A stretch of DNA of 64,000 nt from Terebella lapidaria (GCA_949152475.1 OX424555.1:12046868-12110867); one strand, 5' to 3'. Numbered from the stretch's first letter, positions 23,840 through 37,382 are shown. Notes: generated by a model from the sequence alone, not told the origin. Numbers and translations: made by a program.

Positions 23840-26800
23840 ATGAGTACATTTTCGGGACGATTGAGGGAATACCCTTTTGTGTCACTCGATCGTTTTGATG
23901 GAATAAATTTGCAATCTACGTGCTATTTTCTATCACATAATCATGCAGGTAAGACACTCACTGACTCAGTGAGTGAGCAGTGCCAGGGCAGTGGTGAGTG
24001 AGTGACTGTCTCAAGACTGAACGGTCTCTAACTAATACAAATGGATGAATAGAATGCCAGTGAAGTAATCACAATTCTGAATCACAAAATGGCTGTTCTT
24101 GGCCTCTTGACCATCTATATCCATCTAAAGATCTAGATCTATATGGAAAGCCAGATCTATATGGAAAGTATGGAATACCGGTGACGAAATGCTTATTGCT
24201 AATGCGAATTGCCAGTGCTAATGCTTATTGCTAATGCCGATTGCCAATGCTAATTGCCAGTGCGAATGCCAATATTATGATGGCCCATATTAGTGAATGT
24301 TTGGGAATTGCTACTGCCAATGCTGATTGCTAATACCAATGCTGATTGTTATATGGTAAATTGTGTGTAAACAAACACCCATGCACAATGAAACGTTCCA
24401 TTGAATTTACCTATCCCTTGCCACAGTGTTAAGAGAATGTTAAGAGAAAAGTGTGATAAAGCTACTTCAAATTTCTTCTCAATGGATGTGATATTTTTTT
24501 ATCGTTCCCTGAGGGGATTTTCTTTGCTTTGGCAGTGATTACAGATGGTTCCTCAGTGCTGTTGAGCCGGCCACGAGGAAGTTTCTTCATTCAATGGGGA
24601 GGATAGGAAACGTTTCATTGTGCCATGTGTTTTTGTTAGTAAACAGAACCACATGCGTTGAATGTCAAATATTATTATGAGGGTCAATGCAAATTTATTG
24701 ACTGGGGTGAATGTGACCTATGGAGTGTAAATATGACTAACATTTCCATATTAAACTATAGTTTACAAGGGAAAATTATGCAATACCGGTGACGAAATGC
24801 TTATTGCTAATGCGAATTGCCAGTGTTAATGCTTATTGCTAATGCGAATTGCCAGTGTTAATGCTTATTGCTAATGCAGATTGCCAATGCTAATTCCCAT
24901 TGCTAGTGCGAATTTCCAGTGCGAATGCCAATAGTATGAGGACCCACATCACTGCACATAGGCAAATGTTTGGGAATTGCTAATGCCAATGCTGATTGCT
25001 ACGGTATATGTTAAATTGTGTGTAAACAAACGCCCATGTGCTTTTGTTAGTAAACAGACCCACGTGCATATGAACGTCAATTATCATTATGAGGGTCAAT
25101 GCAAATTTATTGACTGGGGTGAGTGTGACAGGTGGGGTGTAAATATGACTAACATTTCCATTTTAAACTATAGTTTACGAGGGAAAAGCCAGTATTCCAT
25201 CCCAAAACCTGACCATAAACATCAGCATTGGCAATTTGCATTAGCAATAAGCATTTCGTCACCGGTAATCCATAGAAAAGCCAGTATTCCATCCAAAAAC
25301 CTGACCATAAGCATTAGCATTGGCAATTCGCATTGGCAACAAGCATTAGCATTGGCAATTCACATTAGCACTTAGCATTTCGTCACTGGTATTCCATAGG
25401 AAAGCCAGACATGCTAATTGCTTTTTGCTTATTGCTAGATCCAATTTCTTTTGCTAATTGATATTAATCCTCATCAGCTGCTAGAATTTGACTGAAAATA
25501 TCAATGTAGCAACACCTACATGTATTCCACGAGAATGCCACGATGAATGTGTTTCCGTGAGATAAAGCCATAACAATGACTGGCTTATTCGCTATGAATG
25601 GCAAAGACACTCATATCGAATAAATCAGTCATTGTTATGGCTAGTGAGATCACTTTAAAACATATTCTTGTGATGTTTTCCTAGACCCAGGAGTCTGTCC
25701 AATTTAATAGCAATAAACAACACATGAACAATGCTAGCAATAAACAATAATAGCAATAATCAATTGCAAATAAGCAATTATAATTAAACAAAACCTATTG
25801 TCATTACTTGTCTTATGGTCTGGGCTCCTGGTAATATGCAATTAACAAATCCATCCATCATGTCCATGTAATATTCATGAAAAATTATATTGAAATTGAC
25901 TGTGTCCGTATTTTTGTCCTATACGTCAGGCCTATATCATAGTTAATGGAGAAATCATCAAAAATGAGCGTTTAAATGCGCTAAGAATGTCAGTGAGAAA
26001 TAGTATGTGTACTGGTTCGATTTGCATCGCACGAGTACTCCGTTTCTATGTTAGTTGTGCCACTAACTTAATTTTATAGCATGATATCATCAAACAGCAC
26101 AATGTCTTCGATTGTTCGTGGGATCCTACATTTGAACAAAAGTGGGGTCATGACATTTCGAAGGTCTGAAGTGTAGAGAAAGGAATTATTTGTTTTGGAT
26201 GCAACAAATGCAGTCTCAAAATATTTGCCTCGCTCTGGCAAATTTTCATCAAGTTTTATGAGAAACTTTTTTTGTTAACAAACATCAGCAAATATAATCA
26301 CATAGCTCCAGTAATGGGGTACCTGCTGAAGCCACATGCTTTTGGGCTCTACAACAGTCTATTGTACTCACAATATACAAAAAACATCATGTCCATTGTC
26401 TGCATTATGCAAAAACAAACATAACAAAAAATTAATGTAACATTATTACGTTTTTGTATGTATTTGGCATAGTAGACTGTTCCTATGGTTTATCTATACC
26501 TGAATTACATGGTGGCGATCCTGGTGGCAAACAGGAACCCCATTGCATATATATACATGCACACTGAAGAAAGCTGCCTTAGGGACAATGTGAGTTCTTG
26601 CATTAATCTGAACATGATAGGCTAATAAAGACAAAGCATTAACTTGTGATCATATGTGTCATGTTTACTGCGTGCATAAGAGGCTAAGGAAGGGCACAGC
26701 CTCTGGATCTTATCACAAGACTGATACAGTAGAAATACAGATGTGCTGCTACAATTGCCAAAAAATACATATTCAGTCCAAACAAATCCCAAGCTACTGA

Positions 26801-29800
26801 CCTAAGATATTCATGCAATGACATGGCAAATATGAAGTTTATTTCACTAAGCTCAAACATGTAGAAAATACGTGTGAACTATGAACTCAGTTTGTTGCAG
26901 TTGCAAGTATTTATGATTGTTTGCCATGATTACAAACATGACAAAGTGATATCCACATGTACGTACAGTGATTTTCACCTTTGTGTTTCAGACCACACAC
27001 AGGGTTTAGATCAGCAAAGTTTTCAATATCGTTTGACATCAAAGTAAGTTCAATTTGTTTTCATAGTCATAACGACATTATACATGTTGTATGAAATTCG
27101 AGTCATGAAAAATATTCGCTGGTCAGCCTTATGAAAGCTCCGAATAAATAGCTAGAATAGATAAATAGTATTTGTACAAATTGTAGGTACAATAATGTAT
27201 ACATGTACTGGTATATTTCTGTCACCTCAGAATGTGAAAGCTAACTATGTGATACTTTTATGTTACAGTTGCAACTATAAGCTGTATTGCTCAGTTGTGA
27301 CAAAGGCCCTACTATTGCTTGATGCTAGATACAAGCATCTCTCCAAGAATATTGTAAGTATGATCCTGGTTAAACATGTTAAACAGATTATAATTCAATC
27401 CAACATATATACATGATATACAGACTATACGAATATTCAGTCATGAATAATATGCAGCTTGATTTTTTCTGTATATATACATGATATATGTATTCTGACA
27501 GAATTTATAAATGCACCAAATTTTGCATAATTATATGACAGCACTAATGCTCGTGTTTTGGCCACTATTCCTTGGATTCACCAAATGACAACAACCATGT
27601 GGTCATCATCAATATCTGTACAACACAATGGTTTCATTTGAACCATGAATTCAGTATGTTTACAAAGAGATTGCAACATTGAATGCCAGGATGTATGTGA
27701 TGTAAACGTTGCGCTGTATCTGATGTTGTTCAACTACCCGGTATACATGTACCATCTTCGATTCAACAGAGACTCTATCAATATATGTGCTGGCAACTGA
27801 GATTACATTTTGATGTGTTTCAGATTGGTGTTGAAACTAATCAGCCACAACAGATTACTATTTATGACCCGGACACCGGAAAGGTAATTTTTTTTTATTT
27901 TTTCAAGTTTTTGGTGAGTGTATAAACATTAATATATAGTTGAATGCTGGAATGTTCAGTGTCCCTGATGATGTGGACTGTTGCTATGGTTACAGGTCAA
28001 GGAAGATGTGACAGTGACATTGCTGCGGGCTGAGCACTGTCCCGGCTCTGTGATGTTTTTGTTCGAGGGCGCGCAGGGCAACGTGCTCTACACCGGAGAT
28101 TTCCGACTCAATCGCAGCGACCTGGCCAGCATGGAACACCTTCACCATGGTGACAGGTATGTGACAGGGACTATCCAGCATGGGTATTACCCTACTGATT
28201 TTACTGAAGTATTCTTTGGCATAATGAAATTGTTGCTGTTCTCTGTGCTATTGCTATGACAACAATTACGATATATATCGATAATAGATATCATTTTCTT
28301 GTGCCTCATGGAATAAAAAAGCCAAAAAATAAAACGTATATATAAATATATAGTATTATACATATGATAACCTTGCTACCATAATACCCCCAATGTTACA
28401 GAGTGAAGGAGATCAGCAGCCTGTACCTGGACACTACGTTCTGTGTGCCCCAGGCGCTGTTCATCCCGTCTCGTGAACAGAGTAACCAGGCCGCCATTGA
28501 CGTCGTGCAGGAGTGGATCGGTCAGAGCAAGAACCATGTTGTCTGCATCAAACACAAGGCTGCGCTCGGATATGAGGATCTGTTCAGAGCTCTCTGTCTG
28601 CATTTTAACATGAAGGTACGGTGTTTGATACTAACATGCTGATTGGTCTTGTGGAATCTGTGTCATCCTCTTTATAAATATTGATTTTTTTTCCTGCTGA
28701 TTGTCTATCTTTATTTTTGGACAGTACTGTTTTACTGCTAATCTAACTCTATATTGAAGATTTTCCCTCCTATTACATCTGTATGTGACAGGTGCATGTT
28801 AGTGAGTACAAGTATGAGCAGTACAAGAGAGTCGGAGACATGGCTGAGTACACCACACCAGACCCCAGCCAGACTCAGATCCACGCCTGTCAGTGGCAGG
28901 TATGTCACCGTGGTAACAACAAACCATGGCATCTACAACACATTAATGATTGCCATATTTTGTTTCTCGATTTGAATGAGTGTGGATGCAGTAGCACAGA
29001 AATGAACAGAACATAGTCTGAGTAGAGATTACACAGAAAAATAGCTGAACTCGAGGCTGAAGTAGACAGCCCTGCATGCACACTTGATGTTGAAGGATGT
29101 AATTTGAATAACACTGCTGTATGTAGATCCCTGTATTTTCGCCACAGGTCGACCGAGATCCTAGCTCTCCACTGCCATGTGGCCACCTGCCGAAGGATGG
29201 CGCGGAGTTTCACCTGCGTCAGATCAAGGTGTCCACAATGTTCTTTCTGCAGCGAGTTTCCCTGGAAACGTTTGCCAAGAGGTTCAACGAGAAATTCTTT
29301 CGCATCTGCTATTCCTTCCACTCGTCGTACAGTGAGATCCGGGACATGGTTCTGTATCTCCGGCCTCAGCGGGCTCTCCCCAATGTCATACCTATCGAGG
29401 AAACACTGGAAAAGGTAAGGATATGTATAGACAACATTCCATTCGTGCATCAAATTGATACTGAACGTATGCAGTGCATGCTATCAGTCACTCATGCCAT
29501 ATACATGTATCATGCATGTTCTCCTTGTGAAAGTTACACGTAGCATTTCATATTGTTATTGTTCGATTCAGCATGATCAGAAGGTTTTATATCTCTTTAG
29601 ATTCAAAGTCGGTTGAATAGGTTTGTTGAGACAGCAAAGAGCTGTACCATCCAGTCCTCTCCTCATACTTACAAGGCCCTCGGCAAGCTCAAAGTGCGCA
29701 AGAGGAAGAGGCAGCTAAAATTGAGTGAGTACTTACTGCTTCAATGAGAAATACGCTTGGGATTCTTTCCTTCTTACAGTATACTGGTTGTACGAGGAAG

Positions 29801-32039
29801 TAAGCTTGTTTGAATAAATCTCTCCCAACTCAGTTCACTGATTAACCAACTTTTTTTTTTATAGACCACAGTAGTTACATATTAATGTATATAATTTGTT
29901 TTCTTATTAAACAAATATGAATGAAATTTTGTTAATAATTAAGTAGAGTTGAATATTATGCACCAAGAAGTATGGAATGTTTTTCCTTGGTTTCCAGGTC
30001 AAAAGTCCAATGATTCAGCCTATATGTTTGGGGACCTTGGAGATTCACCTATCAAGCCAAAGCGCATTCGTGGTTCAGTGAAAAAAGACGATGGCACCGG
30101 TGTCGCTGATTCTGTGGAATTCCCGACTCTGCATGGTTCTGTCGACAGTGAGGATGAGGGAGCTGAGCTGTCGCAGGACTCCGGGAAAAACCTCGCTGGC
30201 AATGGAGAAGAGGACATTGAGGGACAGTACAGCTCCGCAGACGAGAAACATTTGTCAGAAGGTGATCTCTTCTCATCGGATGAAGAGACCGAAATGCCAT
30301 TGTCCCAGGAAGATAAAAAATGCCTGGAGAATTTCACACCGATACAGCAGGATTCCTATGGTTCCTATTTGGGATACTGTAGCGATCCTGATGAGGATGA
30401 TAGTGAAAACACCATTGACGGACTTGGCAACTCACAAACAGACCCTCCGACTAAGCAGCAATTGAATGAATGTGTTAATGGTAGATCTAGTAGTGGTGAA
30501 GAGACGGTTAATAAACCTTGCCATTCACCCAAGTCTCTGATAGAGGCAACAAAGGACAGTGACAAACCTAACACTGATAATGCAGCCACCTCCGACTCAG
30601 CTAAAAACAGGAGTGAGGCTGTTTCACAAGCCCAAAACCACACAATGACCAACTCTCTGTCGTTCGGTAGTTCTGTGGAGATCATGGACAGTTGTGATGC
30701 AGTGCGCAGTAAGCTGGATGACGCCAGTCGGAGAGCGATGATGGAAGGTGTTGAAGCCTTGGAAATGCTGAAATCGCAGTCTGTGGAGATTGAAGCTCCG
30801 CGATCCAGCGACAGAGCGACAGCTGCCGACAGCACTGACGTCATCATTCTCGGAGAAGGTGATGACTCGGACAGTGACCTGGATGATGAGGAAGAAGCCT
30901 CTGACATAGAACAGGACTCAGACGAGACAACAGACCCTGACCACGTGATGCCAGGAGACGACAATACCTCTGGCAGTACTGGCTCGAACCAGCAAACTCA
31001 CGGAAAGTCTAGAACTCGTCTTCGTAACGCTGGCAGTACCAACGGTCATGGCAGACCTGCAAGTGGCGAGGGGAATGTCATAGCCTCCATAGACTTGACT
31101 GGAGCCGACGAGGAAGATGATGTACAGCCATCGACTTCCCAGGACCCGTCTCAGATGTTTGGCGGCTATACAATAGCTGATAACATTTTCATGCGACTGC
31201 AGGCTCAGGTGTACAACTCACCCCTGGATGGTGACAAAGATGGTGAGGTAGAACTGTATGCCAAGGAGGTCCCATGTTCTGATGACGAGTGTGAGTGTGG
31301 TGGGAAATCTAAGGGGGGCACCCACAAGTATATGGTCCCTCGTAAGAAAACCCCAACCTTGCCGGCAGTAAACATTGACTGGAAGCAGATTTCGCAGACT
31401 ACGACAGAAGAGGACAGTCTGGAATCATCAGAGGTTAGAACACGCAAGTGGATAGAGAACCAAGTTATGTTCACCCAGAGACGGAACTTTCTCAACTCAC
31501 AAGCTGTTGCAAACAACGACATCATAGTGATCAACTCAGAGTCAGAATCTGATGATGAGGAAGAGGAAGCTGATGTTGGAGCTCATGAACCAGAGGCCTC
31601 AGCGGACACCCAATTACAGGAACCTGCGGGTGAGAACAGTACAGTGACCATGTCAGCCCAGCCAGCATCCTCGCCAGAGCTGCCGACACAGCCACAACCG
31701 TCAACATCTGCTGCACAGGAGCCCAGTACATCATCTCAGACTCCGCCCCCAATTGCTGAGGTCAAGGACGCTAACAAACATGCAATCAAGCGCGGAGTGT
31801 CGCCTAAACAGCAAGCCTCGCCGGCATCAGATCGCTCGGCCACCGTCACCAGTTGTCCCACGAACCTGAGCATGCTAGTCCAGCCCAGTGAAACATCGGT
31901 GAAAAATGCTGTGGTGGAGTGTGGGCTGGGGTCAAAGGTCATCAATGGCAGTCGGTCAGATCTGACAGAACTGAATGAAGCATCTACAAGTAAAGTGCCA
32001 TCAGAGACTACGGGGGACAGGGAAACAGGCAGCAGTTAG
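23840..32039 (+). CDS. DCLRE1C: Artemis-type nuclease (DCLRE1C), 10 exons, 1073 aa
   Basis: Metallo-beta-lactamase/beta-CASP nuclease of the SNM1 family. Artemis opens hairpins and trims DNA ends with DNA-PKcs in non-homologous end joining in the nucleus. Exons: 23840-23948, 26992-27043, 27269-27353, 27824-27883, 27996-28156, 28402-28615, 28792-28899, 29148-29414, 29601-29724, 29998-32039. All junctions are GT-AG and phase-consistent. Zinc ligands HNHADH fall at residues 33-38, the spacing I know from human Artemis; the D37 codon is split by intron 1. Further motifs: HCPGS (H116), TGDFR (D137), LDTTF (D166), IHAC (H258), FHSSYSE (H321). The start has A at -3 and matches the family N-terminus. 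The last exon encodes a 680-residue acidic, Ser-rich, probably disordered tail, making the protein much longer than human Artemis (692 aa). DCLRE1A and DCLRE1B are less similar. Confidence 0.95.
24169..25398 (+). mobile_element. Foldback element in Artemis intron 1
   Basis: The segment begins 'tatggaataccggtgacgaa' and ends with its near-perfect reverse complement ('ttcgtcactggtattccata'), flanked on both sides by GGAAAG (24163-24168 and 25399-25404), a likely target duplication. The interior is made of imperfect TTGCTAATGC-like words in both orientations, with nested copies of the end near 24776 and 25250. No transposase is seen. A 132-codon open frame inside (24977-25375) is repeat-derived. 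Confidence 0.75.
25567..25641. repeat. Short near-perfect hairpin in Artemis intron 1
   Basis: Arms 'gccataacaatgactg' and 'cagtcattgttatggc', extended to 25 bp with two mismatches around a loop of about 25 bases. Direct copies of GTGAGAT lie just outside each end. This is either a very small inverted-repeat element with a target duplication or an intronic RNA hairpin. The sequence alone does not decide. Confidence 0.65.
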
Positions 32040-34889
32040 TAATCAGTTGTACCACATGGACTACATGTATCTAGAGCATTTCTACCCAGTCATATATAAT
32101 GCTATAGATCACAACATGATGCCTTTATGTACAGGAATCTGTTGTTGTGTGAAAATGAATTTGATGATATAATTCCCCTAATTTTAGGTATGTTTTATAA
32201 TTATTAGTATATATTTATTGGTATTTTTAACAAAGTCATATCAGAGTATAAGTTTTAATTAAATTTATTCTGAATGTGTCACTGATGAAGTTTTCTTTTA
32301 TGTTCTATTTCGATCTTTTTGCATGTCTGTTCCTTTATTAAGGGGTTGAACATATTTGTACCTGTGAACATATTTGTTGATATTTGTTGTACCTTTTCCA
32401 AACCCAACAAGTCTGATGGCATTTCTGGATGTGCTTACGTACCTGATGTAATGTTTCCAGCTATGTTGCTGTATGATTTTCACAAGTTTCATCCCACATA
32501 TAATAGTCTTTAAAAATAGAATGGGAATTGTTATAAGAAACTACTGATATACATGTATACCATATACTGGGGGTACTTGTGATGCATAAGAACTACTGAT
32601 TCAATTTCATTACATGACCAGGAAAGCTTTGTATATATACATGTAATACATTACAGTGTTGTTAAGTGTTTTTCACAGTCAAAACTGGATAATATTTCCC
32701 ATGAAAATTTCAAGATGTTATATGCAGGTTTGACTATGTAAATACAGGTACGAATGGTTGTTTGTTGATCAAAGTATGTTTGAAGTTCAGATGTATCCCT
32801 AATACATGTAATATGTAAGGTGTTAACTGATCCACTGCCATCTATACGAGAGTAGAAATCAGGCCAGCATAAGACACTGTTACATGTCTTACAAATGCGC
32901 AATAAATATTCGACATAAGCTAGAAGAAGCTAGCTCATTGCAGACAATAGACCTAAAACCAATCCTATAATGTAGTGACTGAATAAATATTCACTCAGTG
33001 AGGTGAAGAATGGCAGCTTACCAAATAAAATAAGGTATTTATGGGCCCCTCTCAAAAATGGTATTTAAATTATCATGATTTAAAAGATAATGTATTGTAT
33101 GTATTATTTAGTTGAAGTTGATTGTCATTTTGCTGCATGAATTTTGTATGTTGATTGTGACTCTTATTAGGTCCAGGTGCCACTTTCGCGACTGTTTATA
33201 AAGTATAAATGAGACCATCTTCAATGTCGTTAGCCTCAGAAATCATGGCATCTGAGTGTGAATGATTTAGAGAAATCTCAGTTTAAGGTGATTTATTCAG
33301 AATATTGGGTTCAATGTTATTTCATTTCATACGCATTGCCTTCATCCTGTCCATATGAATAAGTTTGAACACTAATGAAATGTTTATTACAACCAGCATG
33401 ACCAGTTTCAGCAAGTTGAACTCCCATTAGGTTTGAAACAAAAATCTCAAGTTTAATACTGTTATATGAATATTTGCATTTCAAGTTGCATATTATATTA
33501 TAAAACTGTACTAAAATAATGCACACAACTTTCATATCAGTAAAATGAGTACAGATAGTAAATATATAATATAATAACGCCCAGACAGTCAAACTATTCT
33601 GATTAGAAGTTCGATTTCATAAAAAGTCTAGCAAGTAAGTCCATGCACAGACAATTGCACTGCACTATGTGTACTGTAAGCAAGTGGTGTTTATTTGTAC
33701 AATTTACCATTCATCCTGACAAATGAGCTCTGTCCATACTTAATTAGATATTGACAGATACTGTGAATGATGCTACTGTGATCATGTTTGTCTGCACTGC
33801 TTATTTTTGTTGTAGGTCTAGGATGTGAGTTAGCAGTACATGTACATTACTATACTGTATATGCCTGTGTAGGCTGCATGCTGAAAGAACAATAAATGAT
33901 AGTTGTTTCGGTCTCAAATCTTCACGACATTCTATAATCATCACACCTATGTACAGGTATAGGTGGAATAATTGGCGAAAGAAAATATATAACTTCAACT
34001 AATACTTCTGGTCAGATTCCTGTCCTCAGGTTCTCATACTAAGGCATATGTGTATGCTTAAACAGGAGCTACAAAAGTAAATTTCTTCATTCTGACATTT
34101 CTGAAGTTTGCTTAAAACACAGACCTTGAACTCTTAGAATGGTGACCACCTCAAAATCCATAATTGATTGGAGACAACGTTTGAATAAGTTTGTATTACC
34201 ATGATAACACAAATGAGCAAAAGAGTAGTCTCATATGGTGCATCAGTTGGTGACCTTGGACCTCGGGTAACGTTGCTTGAACCAGAGTACACATTTTGCC
34301 ATTTATGATGTATTCAGTGCTGAGACGACCCCATGTAGTCTGTTATAGGGTAGTTGTTCTTGGGATAAGTCCGTGTGTGGTATCGATGCCATATCAGGGA
34401 ACTTGGTTCAATGTTGAAACAAGAATTTAAAATTGACCTTTACGAGGGTGGGAGCCCACATTGGGCAGATATGGCAGAAATTATAATTTCTTTCCACCAC
34501 CAAAGTACAGCGAACTGCTCCAGAAAAAGAAGTTTTAGCTATGCTCATGAAGCAGTACAGGAAGTGCCAAACGGTCGTTTAACGCATCATCGTCCTCATG
34601 GTGCAAAGGCTTTAGGTGATTTTCCTCAACTCCAAAACACGTTGGTCATGGTGTATATGTGCACAAGCAAAGGTCTGAAGAAATCCTCGAAAAGTTTATT
34701 TCAAAAAAAAAAGTGTCAGGGAACTTGATGTTGTGTTTTTTATTCCCTCGGAAACCGTTTGCCGACTGTAGAGTATCAGTGAAAGCTACTCGTATCTGAG
34801 TTGTCTCAAATGTTTGTGTGATAAAATTAAACCATTTTGAATACACGGACACCCAGAAACCAATTCTCCAACAGCCAATGTTTTCTAAT
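32040..34889. other. Artemis 3' flank, no gene seen
   Basis: AT-rich unique sequence, probably including the Artemis 3' untranslated region. A 117-codon open frame at 34375-34728 has no recognisable domain, no splice partners I can identify, and stands alone. I see no RNA gene. Confidence 0.55.
32258..32263 (+). promoter_or_regulatory. Candidate poly(A) signal for Artemis
   Basis: ATTAAA, a common variant of the polyadenylation signal, about 220 bases after the Artemis stop codon. The next canonical AATAAA is near 32898. Transcript data would be needed to choose, so this is weak. Confidence 0.3.
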
Positions 34890-35109
34890 GGCGGCCACTG
34901 TCTACTACACAGTGGTGATCATTGTCTGTAAGTGGTGGCCATTCACTCCCAGTGGTTCAAACCTGTGTCTTTTAGTGTTGACCATTATCTTCTTATAAAT
35001 GATGATCGTTGTCATAGAGCGATAAACATTTTCTTGTAGTTTTTGTCACTGTCTCTAATTGGTGGAAATTGTCTTCAACTTTCAAGTGGTGGGTATTGTG
35101 TTCAACATT

Positions 35110-37382
35110 TCACAGTGCTTACACAGATTAAGGTACCGCGCGGTACCTTAATCAAAGATGGCGGGAGGTAGGTTATGCTTCGACCTTTCATCGGCGATTT
35201 CTAGCACATTCATTAGAAATGCGAGTATATTTGTGTGGTTTCTGAGAGGGAGTCACATCATATACACTGTGGATAAGTTACAAGAGATGTTATACTGGCA
35301 GTCGCGAGTAATTTGAGGGAGAAGAAATCGGCTCGATTATGGTACCGCGTGAGGTTGATTAAGGTACCACGAACAGCCTTGAATCGTGGATTATGGTACC
35401 ACAACTACCCAATTTATCCATTTAATGTTTTTTTCTGTTAAAGAGGTGCTATTCCAGTGTTACTTTTTTGACACACAGTCACCCGAAAATGGCAATATTC
35501 ACGAGGTTCAGTCTGTTTAAAAGTGTTTAATGTTTAAAGGTGTTTAATGGTGGTTACCAACTTTGTCATAGATGAACATAATATATGAAATATACATGTT
35601 AATATATAATATTAACCACCGCCCTCAAGGTAGGGCTCGTTTCCATGGCAATAGGTCTATTTCCCATAAAATGGCAAAAATATTGAAGATCGGGCTGGTT
35701 TAAAGTGTTAATGTTTAAGAACAGATCAACAACTTTGTCTAAGATATAAAACACCTGTGGGACAGGGACGGAATGCTACCAGCGTGGCCCCTGTGTGGGA
35801 CTCGTTGCTATGGCAACAGGCAGTCTTAACCATCCGTGCCAGTTCTATTTTTTTGCACAAAAGGGCAAAATAATGAAGATTGGGCTGCTTAAAATTGTTA
35901 ATGGATAAATAGCCAGGATAATCGGCAAGAATGATATATATTACATACAGTTGTAAATGACAAGTTTCCGAAGAACAATATTCTACATTCAACGCAATTT
36001 TACTGCAATATCTCTCAAATTTTTGTTTCTATTGTGAGCCAGTTTTGTCCAGCTAATACTAGTAGTCAGATTCAATTCATATGACTCAAATGATTACTGA
36101 GTACAGGACCATTTTTACATTTTTAAACGATAAAGTTTACAGAACAAGTAATCATACAGATCCCAATAGAACAATTTATGTGCATTTCATAAATACATCA
36201 CTGCACAGTGCACCATCCTATTGTATGCCAGTTATAAACCTCGCTGTCACTATTGTGTCAGCGGACTCAATTGATATAATAAATTGATTGACAACGCGGC
36301 TTATTTCACATGAACGGTTCTGCTGGCAATCTCTAATATCAAAATCATCTTTCATTAACACCCTGCAGCAGTGCTAGACAAGAAAAAAAGTCACACAGAT
36401 TCGGAGGCTAAGTTCAGTGATCGTGTTTGAAACGTCTTCAGCGACAAAATTGCCAAAATTACATTAACGTTCTCTGATGATCACCCAGTGCTAAATAGTG
36501 ACAATCAGATCACATACAAACTCGAGAACTTCAAAAGGCTAACATCAAACGAAGTGTGTAACATCATCAAATCTTCGCCATTGAGATCATCGCGAAGTGA
36601 CCCCATCCCAATTCCGCTGGTGAAAAAATGTCAGGAGTTTTTGCTGAACTCCTTGCTTTGCAGTGGTGTATTTCCGTTTTCGATCAAACAAGCCTTGATC
36701 ACACCCATTTTGAAAAAAACAACACTATGGGTCTGACACTGAAGAACTGTCAAACTATAGACCGGTATCGGACCTCCCATTGCTATCTAAAATCTAATAT
36801 TTTTTGGAAAGGCAGCCGACCAACAGGTACGACAGTAAACAGTGTCTGGTCTCGATGAAGCACTCCATTCGGCAATATACCAGCGGCACCATAGCACGGA
36901 GACTGTATCTGCCAAAGTACACACCGGATTCCAAAAAATTGATTGAATCCCGGCTTTAATACGATACAGTGTATATATCATGGAGGTAGTAATTTTCCAA
37001 TGTGATGGAAACAGAAAATATATGCTCTTCTTACTCTATTATCCCACCAAGACGAATTTATGTTCGAAAGTGCACACATTTTTCTGATGTGGTACCATAA
37101 TCTTTTACGCGTGGTACGGTAATCACAGGCCGATCAGCTCTGTGTGGTACCGTAATCAAGCAGATTTCTTCTCCCTCAAATTACTCGCGACTGCCAGTAT
37201 AACATCTCTTGTAACTTATCCACAGTGTATATGTTCTAACTCCCTCTCAGAAAACACAAAAATATACGCGCATTTCTCATGTATATGCTAGAAATCGCCG
37301 GTAAAAGATTGAAGCATAACCTACCTTCCGCCATCTTTGATTAAGGTACCGCGCGGTACCTTAATCTGTGTAAGCACTGTGA
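35110..37382. mobile_element. Element with about 240-bp inverted ends and palindromes
   Basis: The ends 'tcacagtgcttacacagatt' (35110) and 'aatctgtgtaagcactgtga' (to 37382) are perfect complements. Inverted similarity continues inward for about 240 bp, to around 35360 and 37130. Each arm contains a perfect 28-bp palindrome (35126-35153 and 37339-37366) centred on GGTACCGCGCGGTACC. The element sits inside the minisatellite field. The target duplication is unclear (ATTT or shorter). The interior holds duplicated AT-rich sequence and a reverse-transcriptase fragment, but no transposase. Confidence 0.8.
36488..36960 (+). pseudogene. Decayed non-LTR retrotransposon reverse transcriptase
   Basis: Residues such as SDPIPIPLVKKC, then CSGVFPFSIKQALITPILKK, followed after a frameshift by EELSNYRPVSDLPLLSKI, match the N-terminal part of LINE-type (CR1/Jockey-like) reverse transcriptases. 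The frame is broken at about 36725 and by stops after 36800, and the catalytic YADD region is absent. It lies within the long-inverted-repeat element, so it was captured or inserted there and then decayed. Confidence 0.72.

Noticed and set aside
24977..25375. 132-codon open frame in Artemis intron 1
   Set aside because: Composed of the foldback element's repeated words, and inside an intron of a confidently modelled gene.
34375..34728. 117-codon open frame with ATG
   Set aside because: No recognisable domain, no splice partners, AT-rich context next to the minisatellite. Chance is the simplest explanation.
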